Shown piece by piece: positions 1-8,253 of a stretch of 64,000 nt of DNA. A model generated the notes under the pieces. That model made no database searches. It had not been told where the DNA came from and saw nothing but the letters and a program-made list of their open reading frames with translations. This DNA is from Gemmatimonas sp. UBA7669 (lineage in GTDB: Bacteria; Gemmatimonadota; Gemmatimonadetes; Gemmatimonadales; Gemmatimonadaceae): contig NZ_DLHL01000014.1 of the NCBI RefSeq assembly GCF_002483225.1, forward strand, positions 1-64,000. The letters run 5' to 3'. Both the position numbers and the translations under genes were made by a program. How positions within the stretch are numbered: position 1 is the first letter of the stretch; each line of letters begins with the position of its first letter.

Positions 1-336
1 CCTCTTGACAGACATAGAAGCATCGTCGCTGTCGAAGCGGTCACGCACCCAGTTCACATAACCCATCTCCTGAACGAAGAACGTACGGTCACATCCGCGC
101 ACCCCGCCCTGGCAATCGAGAAACACTCGCAGGGACTGCTGCAGCAGACTGTCCGGGAGCACCTCGACGGCGGGGGCGCCTGGTCTCCCGCCCGGCCCGC
201 CCGGCCCAGCCGGTCGTCCGGTGGCGGCAGGTCCACCTGGTGGGCCACCCGGTGGTCCGGCCGGTTGGGCCAGCATGGCATTGGGAGCGAAGGCAAGCAG
301 GCCCCCGACAAGGAGGACCGAATATGAAGAACGCAT
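1..336 (-). CDS. Secreted Gly/Pro-rich protein, N-terminal part (runs off the window)
   Basis: The visible 112 residues begin with a signal peptide (MRSSYS, a hydrophobic stretch, then AMLAQ), followed by a low-complexity Gly/Pro/Ala segment at about residues 25-55. A block containing LRVFLDCQ, GCDRTFF and YVNWVRDRFD follows. From memory, similar LRVFLDC/WVRD blocks open secreted proteins of unknown function in Gemmatimonadota, so I give no function. The ATG at 336 is chosen because it puts the signal peptide at the N-terminus; no clear Shine-Dalgarno is visible. The frame is open to position 1, so the C-terminus is missing. It lies downstream of the FecR-like gene on the same strand and may be co-transcribed with it. 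Confidence 0.6.
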   Translation of the reverse strand, partial: MRSSYSVLLVGGLLAFAPNAMLAQPAGPPGGPPGGPAATGRPAGPGGPGGRPGAPAVEVLPDSLLQQSLRVFLDCQGGVRGCDRTFFVQEMGYVNWVRDRFDSDDASMSVKR

Positions 337-555
337 GCGGGGGATGATCAGAAATGGAGGGGTGACCGGTTCACGGCGTCCGGGGCACGTGCGAAACAGG
401 ATCCGGACGTGCACATACGCATGAGTGCATGGGACCGTTTGCGAGTTTCCGACACCCGCTGACGAAATCAGTCCATTTCATGTCAAATCAAAAGAAATCC
501 ACAATATGGAACGGGCGATGGGTCTCCGAAGAGGCCCACCGCCCGTGCGGGGCCG

Positions 556-607
556 CGCCAATCTGGGCCGGCGCCAATCTGGCCCGGCGCCAATCTGGCC
601 CGGCGCC
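556..607. repeat. Three 16-bp tandem repeats abutting the FecR-like gene stop
   Basis: The core gccaatctgg occurs at 557-566, 573-582 and 589-598, an exact 16-bp period, with GGCGCC palindromes between copies. The array ends on the stop codon of the FecR-like gene. The rest of 337-555 shows no coding frame or promoter that I can recognise. Confidence 0.8.
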
Positions 608-1884
608 TAGCGACGCTTCGTCGACTCGACCTTTGGCGGCGCCGCCACAAACTCGATCCGGTCGTTCTTGCCGAACTGGATAGCCAGCCCCGCCGCCCGG
701 GTCAGCGCGTCCGTCGCTTCACCGCTCGACGTGAGCGGGATCCGCATGCTGACCGGTCGGTCGAGCAGGCTGCTGTCGGCGATGACGGCGTTCATGCCGA
801 ACCAGCGCACGAGTTCCGGGACCACCAGGCGCAGTGGCGTGGCGCTGAACACAATGCTGTCGCGCGTCCAGGCGAGTGCGACATCCCGCGCCCCCACGTC
901 CAATGGCGTGATGGCCCCCGCCTCGGTGAAGCGGACGGCCTGACCCGCTTCGACCCGGTACGTGCTGCCGTTGGCGCGATGACGAATCTCTACGGCGCCC
1001 TCGGACACCGACAGCACGCTGCCCTCCTCACCCGGGAAGTGACGCACGCTGAACACCGTGCCCTGCGCGGTCAGCGTAAGCGCCCCGGCGCGTACCGCAA
1101 ACGGCAACCCGCGCGGGTGCGATGCCGCCGGCGTTGGCGTGAAAGTGGCGGTGCCTTCGAGACTGATGGTGCGAAGCGTGTTGCCGAAGGCAGACGGGAC
1201 GCGCAGCCGCGTGTCTGACCCCAACATGGCCCGGGTGCCGTCGCGCAGCGTAAGTGCGCCACGCTGGCCGTTGCCCGAGGTGAGTACCTGCGCGTCGGTG
1301 CTGTTCAGCGCGGCATCAAGGGCCGATTCACGGCTCATGCCGTCGAGCAGGCGTTGCCCGAAGTAGAGAACCACGGCGGCCACCAAGGCGAGTCCGGCAT
1401 AGAGCATCCAGCGCGGACGATCCACCACACGCTCGACGTGTTCGCGGGCATGCGTACGCTGCGCTTCACGCGCCTCGCGCACAGCGGCTTCGTGATCAAC
1501 CGGTGTGTGCAAAGCGTCCATGAGGGCCCGCACGGCACCGTCTACATCGGGAACACTCAAATGCGACGACGCGGTGGCACCGGGTCGATGATGCAACGCC
1601 GCATGCTTGCGCTGCTGCGCATGGGCCGCCTGTTTCACCGCCTCCTCGAGAAACGCGGAGATGGCGAGTGGACTTTCGAAACGCTCTCGTGCGGCCCACG
1701 TGTCCAGCATGGCCGTGTGCGCAATCTTGCCGCGATAGGCCGCGAGATCAGCGCCAAGCGCTTCTCTGGCCATGGCCAGCAGGCCGTCGTACTCCTGCCG
1801 GTAAAGCGCAATCAGCGCGTTTTCGTCGCCATGCGCGAATCGATCGACGAGCGCGGCGTCAGGGAGAGGGAGCACAACCGCCAT
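607..1884 (-). CDS. FecR-domain protein with sigma-like N-terminal region
   Basis: This 425-residue protein has three parts. Residues about 1-95 resemble the start of sigma-70 region 2 (DAALVDRFAHGDENALIALY) but show no region 4. One membrane helix lies at about 159-176. A FecR-type domain follows at about 195-300 (LRDGTRAMLGSDTRL, SVSEGAVEI), with a C-terminal segment like the STN/DUF4974 part of FecR proteins. FecR proteins are inner-membrane anti-sigma regulators that read outer-membrane receptors. Fusion of a sigma-like segment to FecR suggests a self-contained signalling protein, or a sigma remnant recruited as a binding module; that is inference. The ATG at 1884 is preferred over the GTG at 1896 because GGAGG lies 5 nt before it. 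No TonB receptor is adjacent. Confidence 0.75.
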   Translation of the reverse strand: MAVVLPLPDAALVDRFAHGDENALIALYRQEYDGLLAMAREALGADLAAYRGKIAHTAMLDTWAARERFESPLAISAFLEEAVKQAAHAQQRKHAALHHRPGATASSHLSVPDVDGAVRALMDALHTPVDHEAAVREAREAQRTHAREHVERVVDRPRWMLYAGLALVAAVVLYFGQRLLDGMSRESALDAALNSTDAQVLTSGNGQRGALTLRDGTRAMLGSDTRLRVPSAFGNTLRTISLEGTATFTPTPAASHPRGLPFAVRAGALTLTAQGTVFSVRHFPGEEGSVLSVSEGAVEIRHRANGSTYRVEAGQAVRFTEAGAITPLDVGARDVALAWTRDSIVFSATPLRLVVPELVRWFGMNAVIADSSLLDRPVSMRIPLTSSGEATDALTRAAGLAIQFGKNDRIEFVAAPPKVESTKRR

Positions 1885-2211
1885 GGAATCCTCCACGCCG
1901 CCACGCAGGCGGCCGCACGGTGCACACCAGCGGAATCCGCAGGCACGAGACTCCGCTTTCCTTTGACACTGCGATCCGTACCACGGATGCGCAAACGGGT
2001 TTCCCTGACAACCTCATGCGCGCTGTCTCCTGCCATACAGATCAGACCGGCGACTTCGGGAGAACTTCGCGGCATCTGCGGCTTCATGAATTGCGACCAC
2101 ATGTTGACCAGCTCGTGACAGGCCGTGCGGGATACCGTCACACGGCCGGGCGTACGTGACGCGTGCACGGCATTCCCCGTGTCCCCTTCACGTCGAACAT
2201 CAGGTCAACCG
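1885..2211. other. Divergent intergenic region without a recognisable gene
   Basis: 327 bp separate the minus-strand FecR-like gene from the plus-strand DUF839 lipoprotein. Open frames here have no recognisable protein content. It should hold promoters for both genes, but I cannot point to a convincing -35/-10 pair. Confidence 0.5.
1890..1894 (-). promoter_or_regulatory. Shine-Dalgarno GGAGG that decides the FecR-like start
   Basis: Reading the minus strand, GGAGG is followed by five bases and then ATG at 1884. The upstream in-frame GTG at 1896 overlaps this site, so the ATG is the better start. Confidence 0.7.
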
Positions 2212-3681
2212 ATGCGCTCCACCTTTCTACGCACGTCGCTCCTCACCGCCATGAGCGGGCTGACGCTGGCCGCTTGCGGCGACGACAACGACAGCCTGGC
2301 CACGCCGACGCCGGCACCGACGCCGGTAGCCCTCAAGAATCAGTCGGTCACGCCGGCGCTGCTCAAGTCGCTCGTGCCGGGCGTGGAGATCTACAGCCTC
2401 ATCAGCTCAGACGACCAGCTCGCCGGTTCGCCTTCGTTCGTGTTTGGCGGTTCGGCCGACGGTACGGGCTTCATGCGCAACAGCGACGGCTCGTTCACCG
2501 CACTGGTGAATCACGAAGACAACTTCGCGGTATCGCGCATTCGCTTCGACAAGGATCTCAAGCCCATCAGTGGCGACTACGTGGTGAACTCCACCGCTGG
2601 TCGCTACCGTCTCTGCTCGGCTACACTCGCCACCGTGGAAGAGCACGGCTTCAGCGCGTTCATCACCGCCGGCGAAAGCAGCGAAGAGTCGGAAATCCTT
2701 GCGGTTGATCCGTCGGGCCCGGCCAATACGCCCAAGTACCTCTCGGCCTTCGGTCGCTTCAACACCGAGAACGCCGTGCCGCTGCCCAAGGTGGCGTATC
2801 CGAACCGTACGGTCGTGCTGATCGGTGATGATGACTCGGGCGCCGAAGGTGGCCAGGTGGCCATGTATCTCTCGAACACCGTGGGAGATCTCGACAACGG
2901 CAACCTGTACGTGCTCGCGCGCACCGACAACAACACGCGTGAGCGCGACATGGTGGTGGGTCAGAGCTATCCGGTGCAGTTCCGTCAGATCCAGAACCAG
3001 AAGACGCTCACGGGTCGTCAGATCAATCAGGCCGGCGCGACGCTCAACGCCATTCGCTTTGCGCGCGTCGAAGACGTGGACTACCGCAAGGGCTCAGCGG
3101 AGAACAACCGCGAGATCTACTTCGTGGCCACGGGACAGAACAACACCGGCGTGAACGCAGACTACAGCCGTACCAAGTACGGCCGCGCGTATCGTTTGCG
3201 GCTGGACCCCGCGAATCCGCTGCAGGGCACCCTGGAGGTGATTGCGGACGGGGATGACAAGTCGCCAACCAACGCTGCGCGTCTCTTCCAGAACCTCGAC
3301 AACGTGTACGTGGGCCAGAACTACGTCTACCTGCAGGAAGACGACAATGGCTACGGTGATGAGACGCACGACGCGTACATCTACCAGTACAACATCGCCA
3401 CGCGTGAACTCAAGCCGGTGCTCGAGCTCGACCATCGACGCACGCAGGCCGACGCCGCGCTCTACAACGCGGTAAACGCCCGTCCCGCTGGCAAGGCGGG
3501 CTGGGAGTATGGTGCGATGATCGACGTGTCGTCGCAGCTTGGTCAGGACAACACCTTCATCGTGGCGCTGCAGCCGCACTCCTGGCGCGCCGACAAGTAC
3601 CGCGGCGTGGATGGTGGTACGCTGCGTCCGAATGAAAATCAGGCCAGCATGCTCGTCGTCGTGAAGGGCCTGCCGCGCTGA
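2212..3681 (+). CDS. DUF839 (PhoX-like) lipoprotein
   Basis: The 489-residue protein starts with MRSTFLRTS and has a lipobox LAAC with Cys22, so it should be lipid-anchored and exported. The body matches the DUF839/PhoX-like propeller family in style: LVNHEDNF near residue 100, acidic turns such as GDDDSGAEGG and QEDDNGYGDE that could bind calcium, and RFARVEDVDYR. PhoX members are calcium/iron phosphatases, but many DUF839 proteins are uncharacterised, so phosphatase activity is not claimed. The ATG at 2212 is chosen because it places the lipobox correctly; longer starts give a non-signal extension. The next gene is a di-haem peroxidase-like lipoprotein 68 bp downstream, with a hairpin between them. 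Confidence 0.8.
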   Translation: MRSTFLRTSLLTAMSGLTLAACGDDNDSLATPTPAPTPVALKNQSVTPALLKSLVPGVEIYSLISSDDQLAGSPSFVFGGSADGTGFMRNSDGSFTALVNHEDNFAVSRIRFDKDLKPISGDYVVNSTAGRYRLCSATLATVEEHGFSAFITAGESSEESEILAVDPSGPANTPKYLSAFGRFNTENAVPLPKVAYPNRTVVLIGDDDSGAEGGQVAMYLSNTVGDLDNGNLYVLARTDNNTRERDMVVGQSYPVQFRQIQNQKTLTGRQINQAGATLNAIRFARVEDVDYRKGSAENNREIYFVATGQNNTGVNADYSRTKYGRAYRLRLDPANPLQGTLEVIADGDDKSPTNAARLFQNLDNVYVGQNYVYLQEDDNGYGDETHDAYIYQYNIATRELKPVLELDHRRTQADAALYNAVNARPAGKAGWEYGAMIDVSSQLGQDNTFIVALQPHSWRADKYRGVDGGTLRPNENQASMLVVVKGLPR

Positions 3682-3701
3682 TCCAGGAGTCCTGAACCTG
3701 T

Positions 3702-3736
3702 ACGCCGACCCGAGGCACAGCGCCCCGGGCCGGCGT
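3702..3736 (+). terminator. Hairpin between the DUF839 and peroxidase genes
   Basis: An 11-bp stem, with one A-C mismatch, forms between acgccgacccg (3702-3712) and cgggccggcgt (3726-3736) around a 13-nt loop. There is no long T run, so it may be a weak terminator or an attenuator before the next gene. Confidence 0.5.
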
Positions 3737-3749
3737 CGTTCCCGAACAT

Positions 3750-5612
3750 ATGAAGACGCTTCGTCAAACATCGCCGCTGATCGCGGCGCTCCTGATCGCC
3801 AGCTGCGCGACACCGTCTCCCGACACTACGTCGGCCACCGACGCCGAGTTCGCACGTGCCACGCAGGTGGTGGGTATCTGGCGCACGCACCTCGACACGC
3901 TTGCACTGAGCGTGGCGCGGCTCGACTCTGCTGCGCAGGCTCTGCGCACCCCGGACGACGTTCCTGAGGCGCGTGCCGCGTTTGTCGAAGCCCGTCGTGC
4001 CTTCAAGCTGGTTGAAGTGGGCCTTGAGTACTACATGCCGTCCACGGCCAAGGAGATGAACGGGCCCGCGCTCCCTGAAGTGGAGGACGAAGAAGGACCC
4101 GAGGCGGTGTTTCCGCCCAAGGGATTTCAGGTCATTGAAGAGGTACTCTATGGCGACGACCCGGTGGCAGAACGTGAAGAGCTCATCACCGAGACTTCCA
4201 CGCTGCGTCCGCTCGTGACGCGCGCACAAACCATGATGGCCGCGCAGCAAGCCACCGACGCGCATGTGTGGGATGCGGTCAAACTTGAGCTGGCGCGCAT
4301 TGCCACGCTCGGTGTGGCGGGCTTCGATTCCCCGGCGGCAGGACTTGGCTTGTCCGAGGCGGATATGGCACTCGAGGGTGTGGTGCGCACGCTCGCGCCA
4401 TATCGCAGTCGCGATAGCATCTGGGCGCATCTCGACTCGCTGCTGACTGACTCTCGTCGCATGCTCATGGCCACATCAGACCGGGATGCGTTCGACCACT
4501 TCACCTTTCTCGCGCAGCGCCTGGTGCCGCTGGGTCATGCGGTGCAACGCACACGACTTGCACTCAACATTGCGGTGCCAGCCGAGCGGCGGGCCTTTGC
4601 CATGGACGCGGCCACGGTGTTCGACAGCGCCGCGTTTGACGTGCTGGGTTTCGCGCCGCTCGATGCCGTTGCGGCAACACCCGAGCAGGTCGATCTGGGG
4701 GCGCAACTGTTTCGCGATACACGACTCTCCGGAAATGGCACCCGTTCGTGCAGCTCATGTCATCTGCCGGGCAAGGCCTTTGCCGATGGGCTGGTGTCCA
4801 ATCAGGCGCGCGGTGGTGCGCCGCTTGCCCGCAACACACCCACGGTCATCAACAGCGGACTGCAGTTGGGCTCGTTCGCTGATCTGCGCACGACGTTTCT
4901 GGAAGATCAGGTGACTGACGTGATCGAGAGCGTGGATGAGTTGCACGGCAATCTCGGTACGATTGCCACGCGCCTCGCGGCCGATAGCACGCTGGCGGCC
5001 ACGTTTCGAGCCGCGTTCGCCAGTAACCCTGCGCATGGCGTGTCTGTCGTCACGGCAGCTCGTATCCGCACGACGCTGGCAGCGTACCAGCGCAGCCTGT
5101 CGCGCCTCAACTCGCCGGTGGATCGTGCCCTGCGCGGTGAGGTGGACGCGCTGTCTGACGAGGAACGGCTGGGCTTCAACGTCTTCGTGGGCAAGGGCAA
5201 GTGTGCCACCTGTCACTTCCTGCCGCTCACCAATGGCACGGTGCCGCCCATGTATCAGAAGTCGGAGGTCGAAGTGCTGGGTGTTCCGTCTCGTGCGGTA
5301 GCAGCCAACGCCAAGGTTGATGCCGATGTCGGACGCTATCGCCTCACGCGCGCCGATCCGCACCGGTATGCCTTTCGCACGCCGTCCATTCGCAACGTGG
5401 CTCTCACCGCGCCGTACATGCACAACGGCGTATATCGCACGCTGGAAGAGGTCGTGGAGTTCTACGATCGCGGCGGCGGCGCGGGCATTGGCATCGCGCT
5501 TGACAACCAGACACTGCCTCCGGACAAGCTCAGGCTCACGCCACAGGAGAAGCGGGCACTGGTGACCTTCATGCGCGCGCTCACCGATATCGCGGGCACT
5601 TCGGCGCACTGA
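3750..5612 (+). CDS. Imelysin-like domain fused to di-haem cytochrome c peroxidase (MauG/CcpA family), lipoprotein
   Basis: The 620-residue protein starts with a lipobox IASC (Cys19). Residues about 30-270 are helical and look like an imelysin/EfeO-type domain. From about 310 it is a cytochrome c peroxidase/MauG domain with two haem motifs, CSSCH at 334-338 and CATCH at 485-489, and the typical FRTPSIRNVALTAPYMHNG segment. Such proteins are periplasmic and use two c haems to reduce peroxide or to oxidise a partner. The N-terminal domain suggests iron handling or partner docking. Pairing with the upstream DUF839 lipoprotein hints at a shared envelope function. The fusion is seen directly in one uninterrupted frame; the physiological role is inferred. 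Confidence 0.82.
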   Translation: MKTLRQTSPLIAALLIASCATPSPDTTSATDAEFARATQVVGIWRTHLDTLALSVARLDSAAQALRTPDDVPEARAAFVEARRAFKLVEVGLEYYMPSTAKEMNGPALPEVEDEEGPEAVFPPKGFQVIEEVLYGDDPVAEREELITETSTLRPLVTRAQTMMAAQQATDAHVWDAVKLELARIATLGVAGFDSPAAGLGLSEADMALEGVVRTLAPYRSRDSIWAHLDSLLTDSRRMLMATSDRDAFDHFTFLAQRLVPLGHAVQRTRLALNIAVPAERRAFAMDAATVFDSAAFDVLGFAPLDAVAATPEQVDLGAQLFRDTRLSGNGTRSCSSCHLPGKAFADGLVSNQARGGAPLARNTPTVINSGLQLGSFADLRTTFLEDQVTDVIESVDELHGNLGTIATRLAADSTLAATFRAAFASNPAHGVSVVTAARIRTTLAAYQRSLSRLNSPVDRALRGEVDALSDEERLGFNVFVGKGKCATCHFLPLTNGTVPPMYQKSEVEVLGVPSRAVAANAKVDADVGRYRLTRADPHRYAFRTPSIRNVALTAPYMHNGVYRTLEEVVEFYDRGGGAGIGIALDNQTLPPDKLRLTPQEKRALVTFMRALTDIAGTSAH

Positions 5613-5655
5613 GCGGACGGCTGCCCGCCGTGCAGCGTGACCAGATCCTGCTGGC

Positions 5656-5661
5656 TAGATT
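5656..5661 (+). promoter_or_regulatory. -10-like TAGATT six bases before the ATPase start
   Basis: TAGATT is followed by six bases and ATG at 5668, with no Shine-Dalgarno. This spacing is what a leaderless transcript would show. No good -35 is visible. Confidence 0.4.
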
Positions 5662-5667
5662 GCCGGC

Positions 5668-6306
5668 ATGGGTCTTTGTTCCTGCACTGAGCAACACGAT
5701 GGCCGCCGCGTGGTACTCACCGGCGGCCCCGGCGCCGGCAAGTCTGCCGTGCTCGAACTCGCGCGCCTGTTCTTCTGCGACCATGTACGCCGACTGCCCG
5801 AGGCGGCCGGCATCGTGTTTGGCGGAAACTTCCCACGCAACGGTCGGGTGGATATCCGCCGAGCCGGCCAGCGCGCCATTTATCATGTGCAGCGCGAGCT
5901 AGAGGCCACCGTGCTTGTCGAAAACGCGGCCACGGTAGTCTGCGACCGCGGTACCCTGGACGGTGCCGTGTACTGGCTTGGCGAAGGTTCGCTGTGGGAA
6001 GAAGTGGGCAGCACTCGTGAAGAAGAGCTCGCGCGCTACTACGCGGTCATTCATCTGCGCACGCCCGCAGCGTCCGACTACAATCACGACAATCCGCTGC
6101 GCATTGAATCGCATGATGAAGCCCAGCAGATCGACCAGCGCATCAAGGAGGTCTGGGCCGGGCATCCGCGATACGTGGAAGTGCCAGCCACCGAGGATTT
6201 CCTCGCCAAGGCCGCACATGCACTCGCTCATCTGCGGGACTTCATGCCCGAGTGCTGTCGGGTTCGCAACGAGGCACGGCTGCGCTCGCTGGCGGTCTTT
6301 CAGTAG
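5668..6306 (+). CDS. P-loop ATPase/kinase-like protein (AAA_28 type)
   Basis: The 212-residue protein has a Walker A motif GGPGAGKS at residues 19-26, a VCDRGTLDG motif at about 88-96 like the Walker B/nucleotide-kinase region of AAA_28 proteins, and an RIKEVWAGHPRYVEVP segment typical of small NTP-binding kinases. The substrate is unknown. It is cytoplasmic, with no signal or membrane helix. The ATG at 5668 is the only start that keeps Walker A near the N-terminus, and it lacks a Shine-Dalgarno (see the -10-like hexamer just before it). Genes on both sides are unrelated, so context gives no further clue. Confidence 0.75.
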   Translation: MGLCSCTEQHDGRRVVLTGGPGAGKSAVLELARLFFCDHVRRLPEAAGIVFGGNFPRNGRVDIRRAGQRAIYHVQRELEATVLVENAATVVCDRGTLDGAVYWLGEGSLWEEVGSTREEELARYYAVIHLRTPAASDYNHDNPLRIESHDEAQQIDQRIKEVWAGHPRYVEVPATEDFLAKAAHALAHLRDFMPECCRVRNEARLRSLAVFQ

Positions 6307-6441
6307 CAGAGCTCGTTGTCGGATGGTCGCGTACAGCGCCAATACCAGACGTCGTGTGGGGAAATGCCGCATGGCGCCGTGCGAACCAGCGTGGCACCAT
6401 GAAGCATCCCCCGCACCCGACCTTGAGGTCAGGAGGCTGCC

Positions 6442-7734
6442 ATGCCCGCATCACGCACCGCCGAAGATCTTCGCACCACCTACGAGGCCACGCGCGCCCC
6501 ACTCGGCCCGCTACTCGTAGCCACCGATACCTCCACCGCGTCCGACGCGGCATTTCGTCTGGCGGACGCGATGAGTCGGCAGACGGGCGCGGCCGTGCAG
6601 GTGGTAAGCGCCGTGCCACCCAACGCCCTGCCAACCTACGGCTTCGAGGCGGTGGCCTTTCCTGGTCTGCCGGCCGAAGCACTCATGGCCGATCGTCGCA
6701 CGGCGGTGGTGGCGCAGCTGGGGCACTCCGGGCCGGAGGACTGGGACTGGCCCATCACCGTGCGCGTCGGGGAGCCAGCCCGGGAGATCTCCGCGCTGGC
6801 ACGCGCGCACGAAGCACGGCTGGTACTGGTGGGGCGCGGCAAGCATCCGCTCGTCGAGCGACTCTTCAGTGGCGAAACCGTGTTGCGACTTCTGCAGCAG
6901 GGCGACACGCCCGTGTTTGCGGTCGATGCGCGTCTAGAGCGCTTGCCACAGCGCGTCGTCATCGCCACGGACTTCAGCGTGTTCAGCATTTACGCAGCCC
7001 AGGTGGCGCTCGACTTTGTGGCTCCGCACGCGAGCATTGAGTTGGTGCATATCGCGCCGCGCCTAAGCGACACCGGTGCGGCCGTGAAAGACTTCGTGGC
7101 AGAGTACCGCGAGCAGGCGGCCGCCAGCTTTGCGGCGCTGCTCGATCGCATTCGTCGGCCCGGGCTGTCGTTTACCACGACCGTACTCGAAGGTCATGTC
7201 GGCAATACCCTCGTGGCTCATCTGCATGCGCAGCCGGCCGATGTTGTCGTCACGGCCACTCACGGCTACGGCTTCATGCGCCGCATGATGCTGGGCAGTG
7301 TGGCGGCCACGCTGGTACGGGAAGCGCCGTGTTCGGTGCTCTGCGTGCCGGGCAGTGCGCGCACACAGGCCGCTGCGCGGGCGCGTCAGGCTGTGCAGCG
7401 TGAGCACACGCACGTCTGGCCAGACGATACGCTGGCCGAGTCACTGGACGCGTTCACCCAGCGGCAGCAGGGGCGGCTGTGCTCGGTCGAGGTGCATCAG
7501 TACGACATTGGCGTGCAGCCGCTCGGTCATCATCTGCCGTTGCGTGGCATGACCTGGGAGGCAGACACGCGGAGTGTGGTCCTGACCTTCGGCGGCGAAT
7601 CCGCCGGCAGCGCGCATCTCACGCATGCCATCGGCAACGTGGAGGAAATCGCACGGCTTACCGATCTGCACGGCGGAGACCACATGCTGCAGATCAAGTA
7701 TCCGGCTGGTGAAACGCTGGTGATGCTCGAATAG
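6442..7734 (+). CDS. Universal stress protein: two UspA domains plus DUF5335-like tail
   Basis: The 430-residue protein contains one UspA domain at about 22-160 (LLVATDTSTASDAAF, LVLVGRGKHPLVERLFSGE) and a second at about 170-305 (VVIATDFSVFSIYAAQ, VVTATHGYGFMRRMMLGSVA). The last 110 residues, with a VEVHQYDIGVQPLGHHLPLRGMTWE segment, resemble DUF5335. The second UspA has a nucleotide-binding-type glycine loop (GYGFMRRMMLGSVA). A strong GGAGG lies about 6 nt before ATG. UspA proteins are cytoplasmic stress proteins, and DUF5335 is often found with them. Transcription ends at the hairpin at 7757-7791. Confidence 0.85.
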   Translation: MPASRTAEDLRTTYEATRAPLGPLLVATDTSTASDAAFRLADAMSRQTGAAVQVVSAVPPNALPTYGFEAVAFPGLPAEALMADRRTAVVAQLGHSGPEDWDWPITVRVGEPAREISALARAHEARLVLVGRGKHPLVERLFSGETVLRLLQQGDTPVFAVDARLERLPQRVVIATDFSVFSIYAAQVALDFVAPHASIELVHIAPRLSDTGAAVKDFVAEYREQAAASFAALLDRIRRPGLSFTTTVLEGHVGNTLVAHLHAQPADVVVTATHGYGFMRRMMLGSVAATLVREAPCSVLCVPGSARTQAAARARQAVQREHTHVWPDDTLAESLDAFTQRQQGRLCSVEVHQYDIGVQPLGHHLPLRGMTWEADTRSVVLTFGGESAGSAHLTHAIGNVEEIARLTDLHGGDHMLQIKYPAGETLVMLE

Positions 7735-7756
7735 CGGGCAACCACGTCCCGCTGGT

Positions 7757-7791
7757 CGTGACGGCCCCGTGGTTCATGACGGGCCGTCACG
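7757..7791. terminator. Bidirectional hairpin between the usp gene and the cbb3 operon
   Basis: A perfect 11-bp stem, CGTGACGGCCC (7757-7767) with GGGCCGTCACG (7781-7791), closes a 13-nt loop between two convergent transcription units. There is no T tract. Confidence 0.65.
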
Positions 7792-7805
7792 ATCCGTGCG
7801 CGACG

Positions 7806-8045
7806 TCAGTCCAGCTTGGCGCGCGCTGCGGGACCGCCAAGGGCATGCGATCGCACGGAGTCCATGATGCGCGCCATGTCCGCTTCACAGCGGGCCCGTT
7901 CTTCGGGACTCCAGAGGTCGCGGTGCGAGGCCGCGCGAATGGTGGCCATCATCTCGTCCACCAGTTCACGCAGGCGCGGGTTGCGACGTCGATCGCCCTG
8001 TGGGAGCGGTGGCGTCGGCTGAGGGGAGGCTGGGAGGTCGCTCAT
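7806..8045 (-). CDS. Small soluble protein at the end of the cbb3 oxidase operon, unknown function
   Basis: The frame encodes 79 residues beginning MSDLPASPQ, with a Pro-rich start, a charged helical core (RLRELVDEMMATIR, WSPEERARCEADMARIMDSVR) and no Cys pair, signal or membrane helix. It lies 49 bp after ccoS on the same strand and is the last gene before the terminator, so it is probably the ninth gene of the cbb3 operon. I do not recognise a family. Its position suggests a role in oxidase assembly or stability, but only by association. The alternative is a spurious short frame, though its position and amphipathic composition argue against that. Confidence 0.55.
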   Translation of the reverse strand: MSDLPASPQPTPPLPQGDRRRNPRLRELVDEMMATIRAASHRDLWSPEERARCEADMARIMDSVRSHALGGPAARAKLD

Positions 8046-8094
8046 GGCCAGAATGTCGGGCGCGCCGGGCCGGCTCACAAGGGGGCGGCGGTCG

Positions 8095-8253
8095 TTACTC
8101 GGGTGGCCGCGTAGGCGGATCGTCCCCCAGCACGCGCATGGCCGGCGTGTCGAGGTCGTCATACTGCCCGCTGCGTGCGCTCCAGACGAAGGCCAGCACG
8201 GCGCCGCCCACCACCAACAGGGCGAGCGGCAGGACCAGGAAAAGCACGCTCAT
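8095..8253 (-). CDS. ccoS: cbb3 oxidase maturation protein CcoS
   Basis: The 52-residue protein has a single N-terminal membrane helix (MSVLFLVLPLALLVVGGAVLAF), then WSARSGQYDDLDTPAMRVL. That SGQYDDLDTPA signature and length are characteristic of CcoS/FixS. CcoS is an inner-membrane protein needed to put copper and haem into the CcoN subunit. Its ATG overlaps the ccoI stop by four bases (ATGA), so translation is coupled. Confidence 0.93.
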   Translation of the reverse strand: MSVLFLVLPLALLVVGGAVLAFVWSARSGQYDDLDTPAMRVLGDDPPTRPPE

